Shown: positions 11,201 through 21,534 of the stretch, in pieces
How the letters are laid out: every line of letters starts with the position of its first letter
Numbering within the stretch: the first letter of the stretch is position 1
DNA from: Chaetomium olivaceum
Lineage: Eukaryota > Ascomycota > Sordariomycetes > Sordariales > Chaetomiaceae
DNA: 64,000 bases
Assembly (NCBI GenBank): GCA_039881045.1
Contig: JAYWVB010000029.1
Span: 356,484 to 420,483, forward strand
Reading direction: 5' to 3'
Position numbers and translations under genes: made by a program
Notes under the pieces: model-generated
What the model saw: only the letters and a program-made list of their open reading frames with translations
The model's database searches: none
Told to the model about the DNA's origin: nothing

Positions 11201-13084
11201 CCTTGCCACTCGTACCGATACCAAAAGTCGGCCACGTTGAACTTTTTCTTCAGCACAATCTTCCTGAAAAGCGAGCTCCGCGAGTGGAAGTGCCAGGCCG
11301 CGATATGCGGGTTCTCCCGCAACAGCCGGCGGGACTTGGCCATGCGTCTCGGCTCATCAAGCGCCTTCCACTCCTCGTATTCGGGCATGTGCCGGTAGAG
11401 GCTCTGCCAGTGCAGATCGGCTGGGCTCAGTGTGATGAAAGCAGAGGGGACACCAAGACAGTGCGCAAAAGACTCGCACTCGCGACGTCGGCGGTACCAA
11501 AAGGGGCGTGTGCCTTTGATGACACCAGCAAAGCGAGAGATCCGGTTGAGGATAGCCTGGGCTTCTGGCGTGTCCGGATCGGCAAGTGCCTCCTGTAGGG
11601 CCTCCCTTGTAAGAGGTGTGCGGTGGTTCTTGCTGACGTAGAATCGACTGTGACCCCTCGCCTGCTGCCTCATCAGAGTGTTTAGCGCGATAAATCGGAA
11701 GCTGTGGTGTTTGGCAAATCGGCCATCCTCCCACCTCATGGCATGCTGGATGTATTCCTGGTAGGAGATCTTGCGCTGTCTGGGCTCGACAAAATCCGCA
11801 ACTCCCCGAGGGAACAGGGTCGGACAGGCGAGAGAGAGTAGCGCATGCTTTTGGTTGAACTCATCGAGAGGAGTGCGCCGGATGGAAGGCATCTGCAGCT
11901 GGTGAGCAGCCTGGGGGTCGACTGACTCTAGGGGCACTTGCTCATTGACCTCAGTAGCCCCATCATTGACTCGCCCTTGAAGCTGGTTCAATTCCGAATC
12001 ATGGATTAGCATATTGGGCACTGCGGCTTCGTCAACAACCTCACCGTCCTCTTCCGGTTCTTCAACAGGGCCAGAATCTGCAGGCAACCCTTCACACTCC
12101 TCGACCTCGTGGATATTCAGCTGGTCAAAGACGTCACCGTCCTCTGGCAACCGGGAGAGGTTGTCGTAGTTCCAGGTGAAATTTCTGTAGCCAGGGTGGT
12201 TGTCGGCGAGGAATCTGAGCCATGTCTCGACTGCTGCTCGGCGGACTCGGAAGCGGTTGCGGAATTGTCGATCCATCTGTTCGACCGCTTCGGATCCACG
12301 CGGTCGGAGGATGACAATGTCCAAATCCTTGGGCAGCAAGGGAAGCTCTGAGTACACCTTGCCAACGTCGCGCAAAAAGTGTACAACATGCCCACGATAC
12401 CTGTATTGCTGCCCACGAACCTGACGCTGATTAGCTAGTAGACTCTCTCGCAGGGAAGCATCGCATACAGTAAATACATTCACGCTGACGTGTACGCGCG
12501 CAATAAAAAGCTCCTCCAATGGCGCTAATTGGGGTAACTCGGGGGACGGCACCAAAATCAAGCTTGTTCTCTGCGGAGAAGAGAAAAGGTTCGTCCTGCC
12601 GTTTCTTGTCATCCTTGTCGTGGCAGCGCTTACAAAAGCCATCCGCCATGAGCTTGATGTCAAGCCAGCGCTCCTTGCAGCGCAGGCATCGTTGCATCTC
12701 CTCTGCGGCAAGCGCTTCGTCGAACTCCCTCTTGATCGCAATGTCTTCGGCCAACAGCGGCGTCTCCTGGTCGTCGCCTGTGAACCGCGGACCGGGTTCG
12801 TTAAATTCGCGTGGAAGATTTCCTTCGGGGAGGTTGTGCGTGCGTGGCGGCCGGTGGGATTGCGTGCTAGTCGAGGACGTCCGCGAGGGCGTCCGCGAGA
12901 CTGAGCCGCGGTTCGTTGAATTCGCGCGGAGGGTTGTCTTCGGAGAAGTTTTGCGTGTGTGGCGGCCGACGGGATTGCGTGCTAGCCGAGGGCGTCCGCG
13001 AGGGCGCCCGCGAGACCGAGCCGAAGACGTAGACGGAGAACGGCGTTTGGGAGGGCGTCCACGGCGTGGCGGTGTGCGTCGCAA
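8240..13084 (-). mobile_element. Helitron rolling-circle transposon (coding part; ends not located)
   Basis: The span holds one Rep plus Pif1-helicase coding unit on the minus strand, the signature of a Helitron. Helitrons have no inverted repeats and insert between A and T, so ends are hard to see by eye. I could not place the 5' TC or 3' CTRR-hairpin ends. The element lies upstream of RTT106, with its 3' side facing that gene's promoter. Few disabling changes have accumulated (one stop, two single-base shifts), so it looks recent. Confidence 0.85.
8240..13084 (-). pseudogene. Helitron Rep/Pif1 helicase (RepHel), interrupted
   Basis: Reading right to left, the N-terminus (12431..13084) carries AT-hook-like RGRPRGRPR motifs and a four-cysteine finger (C-x2-C...C-x2-C). 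The Rep domain follows, with the HUH-type His pair in GSSHSHGLYW (plus-strand 11179-11187) and the two-tyrosine motif YAAKYCSK (about 10630-10660). The Pif1-like SF1 helicase comes last, with P-loop GGGGTGKS (about 9602-9624) and a VIDEKSMLG Walker B segment, ending at 8240. Breaks: a frameshift in a C5 run near 12540, a frameshift near 11130-11150 just after the HUH motif, and an in-frame TAG at 9794-9796 (CAG-to-TAG is a plausible transition). Without these it would be about 1600 residues, typical for fungal Helitrons. Inferred role: single-strand nicking and rolling-circle transposition. Confidence 0.85.
12786..13015 (-). repeat. Tandem duplication of about 115 bp in Helitron N-terminus
   Basis: Two adjacent direct copies (about 12790-12902 and 12905-13015) are roughly 80 percent identical by eye. 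Both include the GGGATTGCGTGCTAG..CGAGG block and the repeated GTCCGCGAGGGCG unit. Each copy encodes an RGRPRGRPR-type AT-hook, so the duplication doubles the minor-groove binding motifs of the transposase. Confidence 0.65.
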
Positions 13085-13896
13085 GTCATCCGCGTCACCA
13101 CCAAATGGTCTCCCTCAGCGGCTTGCACGGGTAGCAAATCGCCTCGGCTGGTCGTAGGCGCCTCGTCCTCAGCATTGAGCTGCTGTTCTCGTCCAATCAA
13201 GCTGCTTAACGTCGGGTTTGCGAAGGCTGCACGCCATGGCGTCGTTCCACGCGGTGGCGTCGCTGGATTGTCAATCGTTGATCCCGAGCGGCTGCCGTTT
13301 CCGGGGTATCTGTAGAAACACGGCCCCTTTCGTGATACATTTCAGCAAGGACGCCGTGCGTAAGGTTCCGTCGAGGCCCAGGTGCAAGCGCCGGTGCGAA
13401 AGCAAGGGAGAATCATCGCGAGCGATTGCGCGAGAAATCTCAATGCTCGCTCGCGACGCTTCAACCTGCGATAGTTAGCTGAGGAAAACATGATCGTAAC
13501 CAGAATTATCACATGAAGCTTGCTCTTGTGCCGGCAACTTAGACAGTTGACGACAATCCTTCCGTTCCCGCGGCATGGAGAAACTGATCAATGTTTTGCT
13601 CGGTATTGCATTTGCTACATGTCTTTCGTGCCACAGCTGCCTCCGCAGCCGCCTCGACGGTGCCGGCCAGAACGACTGTCACGTCTTCCATAGAACGACT
13701 GGAATTGAAAAGCGGCAGATGTGCAAACGGCGGGAGTTGCGATGGTCGCGATGGTCGAGCGGATTGCGAGGCATGGATGGATGGATTGAATAAACAGGAG
13801 CTTCCAGCTGGAGCATGCTTACGAACCAATCGAAACTCGCGATAACGAGCATTTCCTTATCAATTTTGCATAGTAATTTCCTTATCAATTTCGTAT
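13085..13896. other. Inter-transposon region
   Basis: It lies between the Helitron coding start and the Fot/pogo left terminus, and probably holds the Helitron 5' end. No gene is supported. Confidence 0.45.
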
Positions 13897-13906
13897 AACG
13901 TACTTG

Positions 13907-14008
13907 CATAACGAGTGGCCCACCATAACGAGTGGCCCACCATAACGAGTGGCCCACCATAACGAGTGGCCCACCATAACGAGTGGCCCACCATAACGAG
14001 TGGGCCAC
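13907..14008. repeat. Six tandem 17-bp subrepeats in left terminal repeat
   Basis: Units start at 13907, 13924, 13941, 13958, 13975 and 13992. The first five read CATAACGAGTGGCCCAC; the sixth reads CATAACGAGTGGGCCAC. The right terminus has only two inverted units (16144-16177), so the left array has expanded or the right has contracted. Confidence 0.9.
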
Positions 14009-14072
14009 TTTTCCCGGACCTCAACCACCTCGTGTAAGTCAATTCAGCCACAACAACTCAAATCAATTGAAA

Positions 14073-16088
14073 CTACTCGGTATCACCATCTTCAGATGTC
14101 TCGCAAACTACTTGACATGTTCGTGCATTGTGGCCGGGCTTCTTGCAGTTTGCTGCAGAGCCGAATGCGTGGCCCACCCACTGTTATACAACCACTACTC
14201 CCAGACGTTTCCTCGCAGTCCTTATCACCAAGTCCCCGATCAGCCATCAAACCCTTTGCCTCTTTTAAACTAAGTGATCCTCCTTCCTGCAGACGCGTTT
14301 TCTTTGTCCTACGGCGCTTGCTTAGTCGCTCATTTGCTGTACGAAGTTCCTGGGCCTCAGCTCGGAGCAACACCATTTCAGTGCCAACTTTGAGATGCTC
14401 TTGGCCTGCAAGTCGATGATGTCGAAAATGTGAGTTGGAGAGCTACCTTGATGGTTCTCGATCTTCCGCTTGAGAGTGATGGAGCTCTTGGTCGCGTCGT
14501 ACGCATTGGATGGGGTCTTCAGGGCCCAGGTCGAGGCTGTTCCGGGACGCGAGTTTGGAGGAGATGGGGTAAGTGGCTTAGGGTCGAGGCAAGAAACTAC
14601 CAATTCAGGGTCAAAAGGAACTAGGCCAGTTGCTCTAAAGCCCGCTCGTATGTTGTTCGCTGTGACGGAAGCGTGAAATGCCTCGACAAACGCGTCGAAG
14701 AAGTCCTCCTTCGTAATGTGGGTGATCTGCATCCGCATCATCTGCTCAATCTGCTTGCCGTACAAGGCCTTAAGCCGACTAAAACACCCAATATCGAGGG
14801 CTGGAGAAAGTGGGAAGAATGGGGAGGCATGCAAAGTGTAATAATGTTGGCCTGCAGAAATCTTCGAAGTCGATCGAGTGGTGGCTTTCGTGGCCGTCGA
14901 GGATAACAGTCGATGTACCCCTCTCGTACGCGTTTGGTAGCCTGGTCGAAATGTTTTAGCCAATCGACGCCAATCTCATTTGTTGTCCAGCCATTTTCGC
15001 TTGTGTGGACTCTCCATTCGGGCTGGAATCGGCTGTCCTGGTACCAGGGAGGAGGTGGTTTTTCCCCTTGACGACAAAGTACGGCGGCACGACCCACCAT
15101 CCGCACACACAGCTTGGATCACCGTAACCCACTCCCGATTGCCAGGCTGCTTTGTGCGCGGCCTCCCACGGCGCTCGGAGCTCGTCACGACCTTTGCACT
15201 CGAAAGCATGCCCATCTGGAACCCAGTCTCGTCGAAGTTGTACATTGAACTGGGGCATGCCCCAGTGTAGGTGGAACTGGGTCCTCCTGGCCTGTTCAGG
15301 GGTAGGGAGCGTTTGTTTTCCCGTTTCCGCGCGCGTTCTTATTGTATATAAGGGGCCCTGAGGCGGCTCAATCTTTTGGTCAGAAGGCAAGGAATCAGAC
15401 ACTTTAATCACGACTTTTGGAACGCAATGTGCCCGCGCATCTGTGAGAACCTGCAGCGCATGTGCGCATGCGCCTCTCTCTCTGAGGGGGACACTCTCGT
15501 TTACCCATTGATGCAGCCGAGCCTGTGTTCTGTCCCCATATCAAGCAGGTCTACGGATCTGTAGGTTTGTGTTTGGTGGCTGGTCAGTTTTGCAGACAGC
15601 ACAGCACACTCCGTTCAACATATCCCCCTCTTGGATCGCGTATTTGTCGACGTTGCGTACGAGCCGAAACCACGCGTTTACTACCTCGGGATCTTCGCAT
15701 TGGGCCCTCTGATAATCGATTTGACGTCGGAAACGCTTGTAACCTTGGAATGTCGCTTTACGAAACCGTTTGCCCATCGGGGTCCGACGGGCGACGCGCC
15801 GCGTGCGCCCGAAGGCGATCGGCCATTTCTCGAAGGTCCGAGAGCTGGGGCTGAAATCCTCGCGCATCAAGGTCGAGTACCCTCTCAAGAAGGACTTGTT
15901 CCTCCAAGTCGGTCAATTTCGAAGGTTAGCTGGTATTTCTGGTCGTGGTTGCTTTCCAGCGCGTCGTGTCGCAGTGAGCTTCGTGGAATCTCGTAGATCG
16001 TAGCCGCCTTCCGTACGGAAAGTTTAGAGTCTTTTTTAAAAGCTTCAAGCGCAAGGATTATACGACTCTCTTTTGGAAGAGGTTCCAT
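14073..16088 (-). pseudogene. Fot/pogo-like DDE transposase with C-terminal zinc knuckle, decayed
   Basis: The start region (ATG at 16086-16088) encodes MEPLPKESRIILALEAF, then a helix-turn-helix of the CENP-B/pogo kind (KAATIYEIPRSSLR). Downstream blocks in shifting frames include YNFDETGFQMG (first catalytic Asp region), WVTVIQAVCADG, ITLCMPPHSSHFLQPLDIGCF (DDE_1 family block) and a Ser/Pro-rich tail. The C-terminus is basic, and its CCHC knuckle is better preserved in the second copy. At least six frame changes plus the insertion at 15246 disable it. The catalytic block normally containing the second Asp (LDGH, kept in copy 2) is lost around 14880-14900. Confidence 0.8.
15246..15617. mobile_element. 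Solo-LTR-like insertion inside the Fot transposase
   Basis: The 372-bp segment begins TGAAC and ends GTTCA, so it has the TG..CA termini and short inverted ends of an LTR. It is flanked by a 4-bp direct repeat ACAT (15242-15245 and 15618-15621). Removing it with one ACAT rejoins the transposase codons for GDMYNFDETGF. It contains a TATA-like TGTATATAAGG near 15343-15355, as expected for an LTR promoter, and no coding capacity. A MITE with very short ends is the alternative. Confidence 0.75.
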
Positions 16089-16187
16089 TTTGCATTGTGA
16101 AGGAAATTCGTGATGAAGTTGGGAGGTTGCAAAAGGAAGAAAAGTGGCCCACTCGTTATGGTGGGCCACTCGTTATGCAAGTACGTT

Positions 16188-17224
16188 GATAATTTCCAAA
16201 AGTTTGAGCGCAATATTGTCCTCCGGACAGGATAAATCAGCCGAAGCCTGCTCATCCAGACACCGATCAGGTTTCGTAAGAATAGACTGGGCAGACTACT
16301 AGTCTAATATATCTCCGGGAATTACTCAGAACCGGTTCATGTCGCGTGCAGCCTATGATATAGTAGGTAAGGTACCGTTGTACTCAAGGACCATTGCAAG
16401 AGAAAACCCTCCGATCCCTGGTTTACTGAAGTGCAAGTTGCAGGTTGGTTCAACCGCAGAAAACCCCAGCGCATTCCAAGACCCTTCTCCGTCTCCTTCC
16501 ACAAGTTGAGGAAGAGCACAGAACTCGCTGTACCCAGGGCGACGTCGCCTGGCGTGTTTGGGCACCACGCGGGTCTCGCGGATAACGGGCTCAAGAAGGT
16601 AGCCGAGGTGGCCGCGTTGCAACAAGTTGCAGATATCAGGTCATCTGCAACTAGATGTTGCCTTGGCAGAAATAATGGATTGGATGGCGACCCCCGCCAC
16701 CGCGCCGTTCGAGGCCCTCCAACTTGTCACGCAACCAGTTGGCTTCGCCGCAGTGTGCGACGCCCAGCCGGGTTTAAGCGCTGTCGTACTTGTAAGAGCT
16801 ACACTCATACCCCTTGGCTTCTCGTCACCCAAACACGCAACAAAGACCGCAGTATCTTGCCCCGCCCACCCCTCCGCTTGAGATAAGTCGTGTCTAGGCA
16901 AACTCCACTGTCCCCTCCCCTTTCACCCATCGCCAACGCATCTCTGCAATACCCCCCTGGCCGCGGCAGAAATGAGTGGAGTTCTTGTCGCCCTCTTCTC
17001 GCCTGATTCGTTTCCTCTCGGCTGTGCGGCACAATGTTCAGTATCGTGATGTGGGAATGAAGGCCCACTGGGAGCGGGAACTTTGTTGTACTTGACTGGC
17101 ACCTTAAATAGTCCCAGCTGTTCCCCAGACTCGGCCCCTCGCCCTCCCCTCCTACTGTTCAAGTTGTATCAGCCGCGACTTCCTATTCCCCTTGCAGCTA
17201 TTCTCAACACTATTGACGATCACT
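16188..17224. other. Intergenic region upstream of CVNH gene
   Basis: Open frames are present but overlap on both strands and match nothing I recognise. The last about 150 bases are the likely promoter and 5' leader of the CVNH gene. Confidence 0.5.
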
Positions 17225-17656
17225 ATGTCTTTCGCTCTTTCCGCTGAAGAAATCCGTCTTGACGATGGCCACATACTCCGTGCCCGTCTCCAAACAACGG
17301 ACGGCGAATGGGTGGATGCTGAGTTCGATCTCAACACCGTGATCGGAAACAGCAATGGTATGTGGACAGATCGAAGTGCTCCTTCAAATGCATACGCTTA
17401 TAACAGGCTCAAAGGCTTCTTTGTGTGGGACGGAGTGGACTTTTCCAAGAGCGCCGACCACATTACTTTCTCAATTGAGGGTGACGACGCGGTTCCCGTT
17501 CTCCGGGCTACTCTCACCAACATGGAAGGCGATCGCGTAGATGCGAATATCAATATCGGCGAGCGCATCCAAAACATGAACGGCGTTTTCGCGTTTCGTG
17601 AGCAGAAACCCTCGGTAATAGATAGGGGGTGTTGTACTGATCTTTTCTTAGAATAA
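17225..17656 (+). CDS. CVNH (cyanovirin-N homology) lectin-like protein
   Basis: The ATG at 17225 opens a frame of 143 codons. The product begins MSFALSAEEIRLDDGHILRA and contains two related halves: RARLQTTDGEWVDAEFDLN..IGNSNGMW and RATLTNMEGDRVDANINIGERIQNMNGVF. This internal duplication, with the L-x-A-x-L, D-L-N-x-x-I-G-N and N-x-x-G-x-(F/W) pattern, is diagnostic of the CVNH fold. The family binds carbohydrate (often high-mannose glycans) and is common in filamentous fungi; the biological role is poorly known. No signal peptide is convincing from this ATG, so it is probably cytosolic. The last 16 residues after FAFREQ exceed the usual domain end and could be a read-through of an unspliced intron. 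No frame problem is seen. Confidence 0.85.
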   Translation: MSFALSAEEIRLDDGHILRARLQTTDGEWVDAEFDLNTVIGNSNGMWTDRSAPSNAYAYNRLKGFFVWDGVDFSKSADHITFSIEGDDAVPVLRATLTNMEGDRVDANINIGERIQNMNGVFAFREQKPSVIDRGCCTDLFLE

Positions 17657-19272
17657 TCTCGATCTTGAGTAACAAATCCTCGCAGGAAGTTGGCCCGGGG
17701 TTAGGTAGCAAGGCTCATAATCAGCCACCGCAATATTATGGCAACACAACCTTATCACTAAATAATACCAGTCTACGCTTGCAAACTTGTGATGCTTGAT
17801 TCCATCCCACTTGAGCTTTCAGCGGTCTTGCCAGCCGCACTTGACATTGTGTAATACTTACCTGGGTAATCAACGTCACCATATAAAATACAGAGCTATA
17901 CGCAGTCCCGTGTAGGTGATTCCTCTTGAGACTACCGAATCCGAAACTATTCGACTAGAATTTATCTGTTATCACCTAGGCTGCCCTAGACATCTGCGGC
18001 ATCCTCCTTACCTACAGTCCTAATAAGTGGTTCCTGGTAAACCACCCGGGTCTAAAGTATAAGTGCATGCCCAATCTACCAAGGGGCGACTAGCGCTTCC
18101 CGTTGAACTGAAACACGTAATGCCTACCTAGGTAACTTCGAATGGTAACCGGAAGCCTTCTGCTTTCCTAGAGATGGTGGTGTATGGTGCATTGTAAATG
18201 GACGATTCTACGTACGTACTTGAGGCATCTCATATTACTTTTTTCTCGGGAACTAAGCCCTTGTTTTACTCTCAACTCAGTAAGCTGCGCATGATAAGCG
18301 GCCGTCACTGGAAAAGACGTTTCGCAATCAGCGCATCTTTTTATGACTGAATAAGTTTTAATAATTGAAACGGTAGTTAGGAAACTAAGGTAATTGGTGA
18401 ATAAATGATAGGCTCTAGGCTGTCGTTCATGAGTACCTCCCAGTTAACTGTAAGTGATGCCTAGTATTGGTAGGTAGGTACCTCAGTCCCTTTGTCTCGT
18501 TCTTTTTTTACATTCAAATAGGATTCAATGTCTTAACTAGACTCCTTTAATCTGCCATCCATGGCACGGAAAAAGGCACCTTACATTGCAAAACCGCGTT
18601 CGATGGTACCCAATCACCGTTGAAAACATTCCGGCGGCTAAGGGAGAAGATGCGGAAACCTTGGCTGCCAGTTAGCTGCAAAGCCCCCAGGAGGATCGTG
18701 CCGCCTTATTCGTAGCGAAGCTTCTTAGGCTGTTATGCAATTGTTCGAATGCGGGAATCGATCGATGTCTTCAGTGAATGCAGACAGCCATTTCCGTGGT
18801 TTTACCGTTTTACCGTTTTAACGTTTTACGACCGAGCTGGTCGGCTCCAACTTGAAGTTCAAGACCTGGACAGAACGCGGAAAGGCACGCCATCCACATC
18901 TACATAGACGACGTATGGTTTGCCAACCACTGTGGTGCAGGGGCTGCCCGCTCCGGGCAGACGCGCGGCGGAGCGGCACCACCTCGGAGGTTCCCTTCAA
19001 CCGGGACCATACCAAGTACGAACGACCTGCCGGGACGATGACGCGGGGAATTGTTTCCCTGGCCGCTTGCAGGTCCGGATGAGGGGGGATTGATCCTCCT
19101 GCCGTGCATACCCTCTCCGGTTTAGCGGGTATACGAATGAGGACACCCCGACAAGGCACCCCGCATAGTGCGCATGTGCATAAAGAGGCTTTATCCTCGA
19201 CCTCGCGATGTGGGAGTAATTTGGATCCTGTCTAGTTCTATTGCCAACTCGCTGGACGCTAACCATAAAATC
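17657..19272. other. Intergenic, relatively AT-rich, no gene recognised
   Basis: It contains many stop codons and short TAGGTA/ACCTA-type stretches around 17990-18540. The 18818-19159 part has open frames on both strands but no family resemblance. It probably includes the promoter of the GMC oxidoreductase gene. Confidence 0.5.
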
Positions 19273-21302
19273 ATGGCAATCGGCCGTGCCGCCATCTTCC
19301 TGGTGCTAGCCTGCAGCGTGGGCGCGTCAAGGGCTGCAATTGAATCCTACGACTACATCATTATCGGCGCCGGGACAAGTGGACTCGTTGTGGCTAGTAG
19401 GCTCTCTGAACAACCGTCGGTAACGGTGGCGGTCATTGAGCCTGGAAGTGACGAAAGAGACAATGCCAATGTTACGACGACAGTATTGGGGTAGGGCTCA
19501 ACACACCCAGTCGACTGGCTCTATTCGACTGTAAACCAATCCGCAGCAGGAAATAAAGCCTTCGACCTCCATGCAGGAAAGGCCTGGGGAGGAACAAGCA
19601 CGATCAATGGTGAGCGGGTTGCACGAGCGCGCGACATTTGTTACCATGCAGTGCGATTGTGGTCGGGCCAACGAGCGCTAACACGGCCTCGTTAGGGATG
19701 ACATACATCCGCGGCAATGTTGTCGAGTTCGACGCCTGGGAGCAGCTTGGAAACCCGGGTTGGAATTGGGACTCCATTTTCGACTACTTCAAGAAGTCGG
19801 AGAAATACACGGTTCCGACCGATTCCCAGTTAGCAGCTGGCGCCACCTTTGAGTCTCGATACCATGGATTTCACGGCCCGCTCCGTGTTGGCTACACACC
19901 TGCTCTCGAGAACGGTTCGTTTGCTCCCGTTGTCAGTGATACATGGGCAGGCCTGTCGGTCACTCACAACCCGGACCTCAACAGCGGGAGCGTCCGAGGT
20001 TACGGCATGGGGCCGCAAACCTTGGACACGGCCTCGAATGTGCGGTGGGATGCCGCACGTGCGTACTTGCACCCCGCTGAGCGCAGGTCAAACCTCAAGA
20101 TATTTCAGGGAACTGCCAAGCGCATAACATGGGCTATAGGAAAGCCTGTGCGGGGACGCCTTGTAGCCGACGGAGTAGAGGTGGTGACTGACGAGGGAAA
20201 GTCGACCATATTGAGGGCCAAAAAAGAGATTGTTGTATCAGCTGGGGCACTGAGAACTCCGTTGGTACTCGAAGGCTCGGGAATTGGAAACCCAAGGTGA
20301 GTGATTTTGAATTCGAGTAGGACTCGCACGCGAAGTCAAAGTCGAGGCTGACATCGGCTCACCGTTCCTATGGCTAGGCTCTTAAAGGCTCTAGGTATAG
20401 AGACCCGAGTCGACCTTCCAGGAGTCGGCGAGAACTTGGTTGAGCAACCAAGTCATTTCCTTCTCTTCTCGGGCGACCTTCAGGATTCATCGGCGAGTGC
20501 CTATCACTCGTATGTGACGGCAGCGGACTTGTTTGGCGCCGATCTCGCCGCAGTTGAGGCAGCGACCCGTGCTAGCATTCCTAAGTGGGCAAAGGCTGCT
20601 GCGGACGCATCAGGGGCACGGAGTCTTGATGCTTCCGCCCTGGAAAAGGTGCTAAGGTTCCAACACAACCTTATTTTCAAGCATAACGTCACCGCCGCCG
20701 AGATCCTGCTTGCTATTGCCCCAGACAACGTTTTGGCTTCAAACTACTGGGCCTTGTTCCCGTTCTCTCGGGGTAGTGTGCATCTTGAGTCTGTCGACAA
20801 CATCAACAAACCCCTGGTAGACCCGGGTATCTTCCTGGCAGACTTCGACCTCGCCACCATGGTGGCTGCGGGAAGGTTTGCCCTGAAGTTTTGGCTGTCT
20901 GAACCTATGAAAACGATGGGTTCAGTGATAGGGCCCATTGTGGCGGGGGACTGGGAACTTTCTAACAATGCCACTGATGCACAATGGCAGGCATATCTGC
21001 GCGAGACTGGTAAGTATCTGGTCTTGTTTCCTTCATTAACTGTCCTGCTTCGTGCAATACCTGACTATTAATGATGCGCCACTGCGCTAGTCGTCGCAAA
21101 CTCGCACCCTACAGGTACAGCATCCATGATGTCTCGAGCATTGGGGGGAGTAGTTGATCCCGAGCTAAGGGTCTACGGCACAGCCAATGTAAGGGTTGTC
21201 GATGCCTCCGTGGTCCCAATGCAAGTTAGTGGACATTTAACGGCGGCTCTTTACGGCCTGGCAGAACGTGCGTCAGACATTATTAAGAGAACAACGCACT
21301 GA
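19273..21302 (+). pseudogene. Secreted GMC (FAD-dependent) oxidoreductase with one in-frame stop
   Basis: Four exons are supported: 19273..19609, 19696..20296, 20378..21009 and 21091..21302, with GT-AG introns of 86, 81 and 81 nt; the total is exactly 594 codons. The start encodes a signal peptide (MAIGRAAIFLVLACSVGASR). The FAD-binding motif DYIIIGAGTSGLVVASRLSE follows at once, then the GMC signature AGKAWGGTSTINGMTYIRG across intron 1. The C-terminus carries the NSHPTGTASM and VSGHLTAALYGLAER blocks with the active-site His pair. Family members oxidise alcohols or sugars (glucose oxidase, aryl-alcohol oxidase and others); the substrate cannot be read here. A TAG at 19492-19494 interrupts the otherwise intact frame between VLG and GSTHPVDW. 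It is either a recent nonsense mutation or a sequence error; everything else, including splice phases, is consistent with a working gene. Confidence 0.85.
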
Positions 21303-21534
21303 TGTGGTATTTACGCATGTTGTTGACTAGAATGGAGGTCCAAAAGGTACCTCGCTGTACCTAGCGGATCGTCTAACAATAAATGCACACCTCGGTACAT
21401 ACCGAGGTATTCTTTGCTCTAGGCACATGGACTTTCTACTTTGAGCCATTTTGCGCTCGAACAACATTTGATAAAGCCAACCATGGTGTGTATATAATTG
21501 TCTCATGTTCTAATGTAAATAAACCTAGCATCCG

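Larger units (their letters stand above)
13897..16187 (-). mobile_element. Fot/pogo-type DNA transposon with about 50-bp terminal inverted repeats
   Basis: The left terminus starts AACGTACTTGCATAACGAG at 13897. The same sequence in inverted orientation ends the element at 16187 (..GCAAGTACGTT). The inverted repeats contain a 17-bp subunit, CATAACGAGTGGCCCAC, present six times on the left and twice on the right. The interior encodes a pogo/Fot-like DDE transposase on the minus strand. A clean TA target duplication is not obvious on the right side. A second, truncated copy lies at 46232-47196. Confidence 0.85.

Noticed and set aside
16337..16886. Open frames of 85-151 codons on both strands
   Set aside because: There is no recognisable protein and no conserved pattern.
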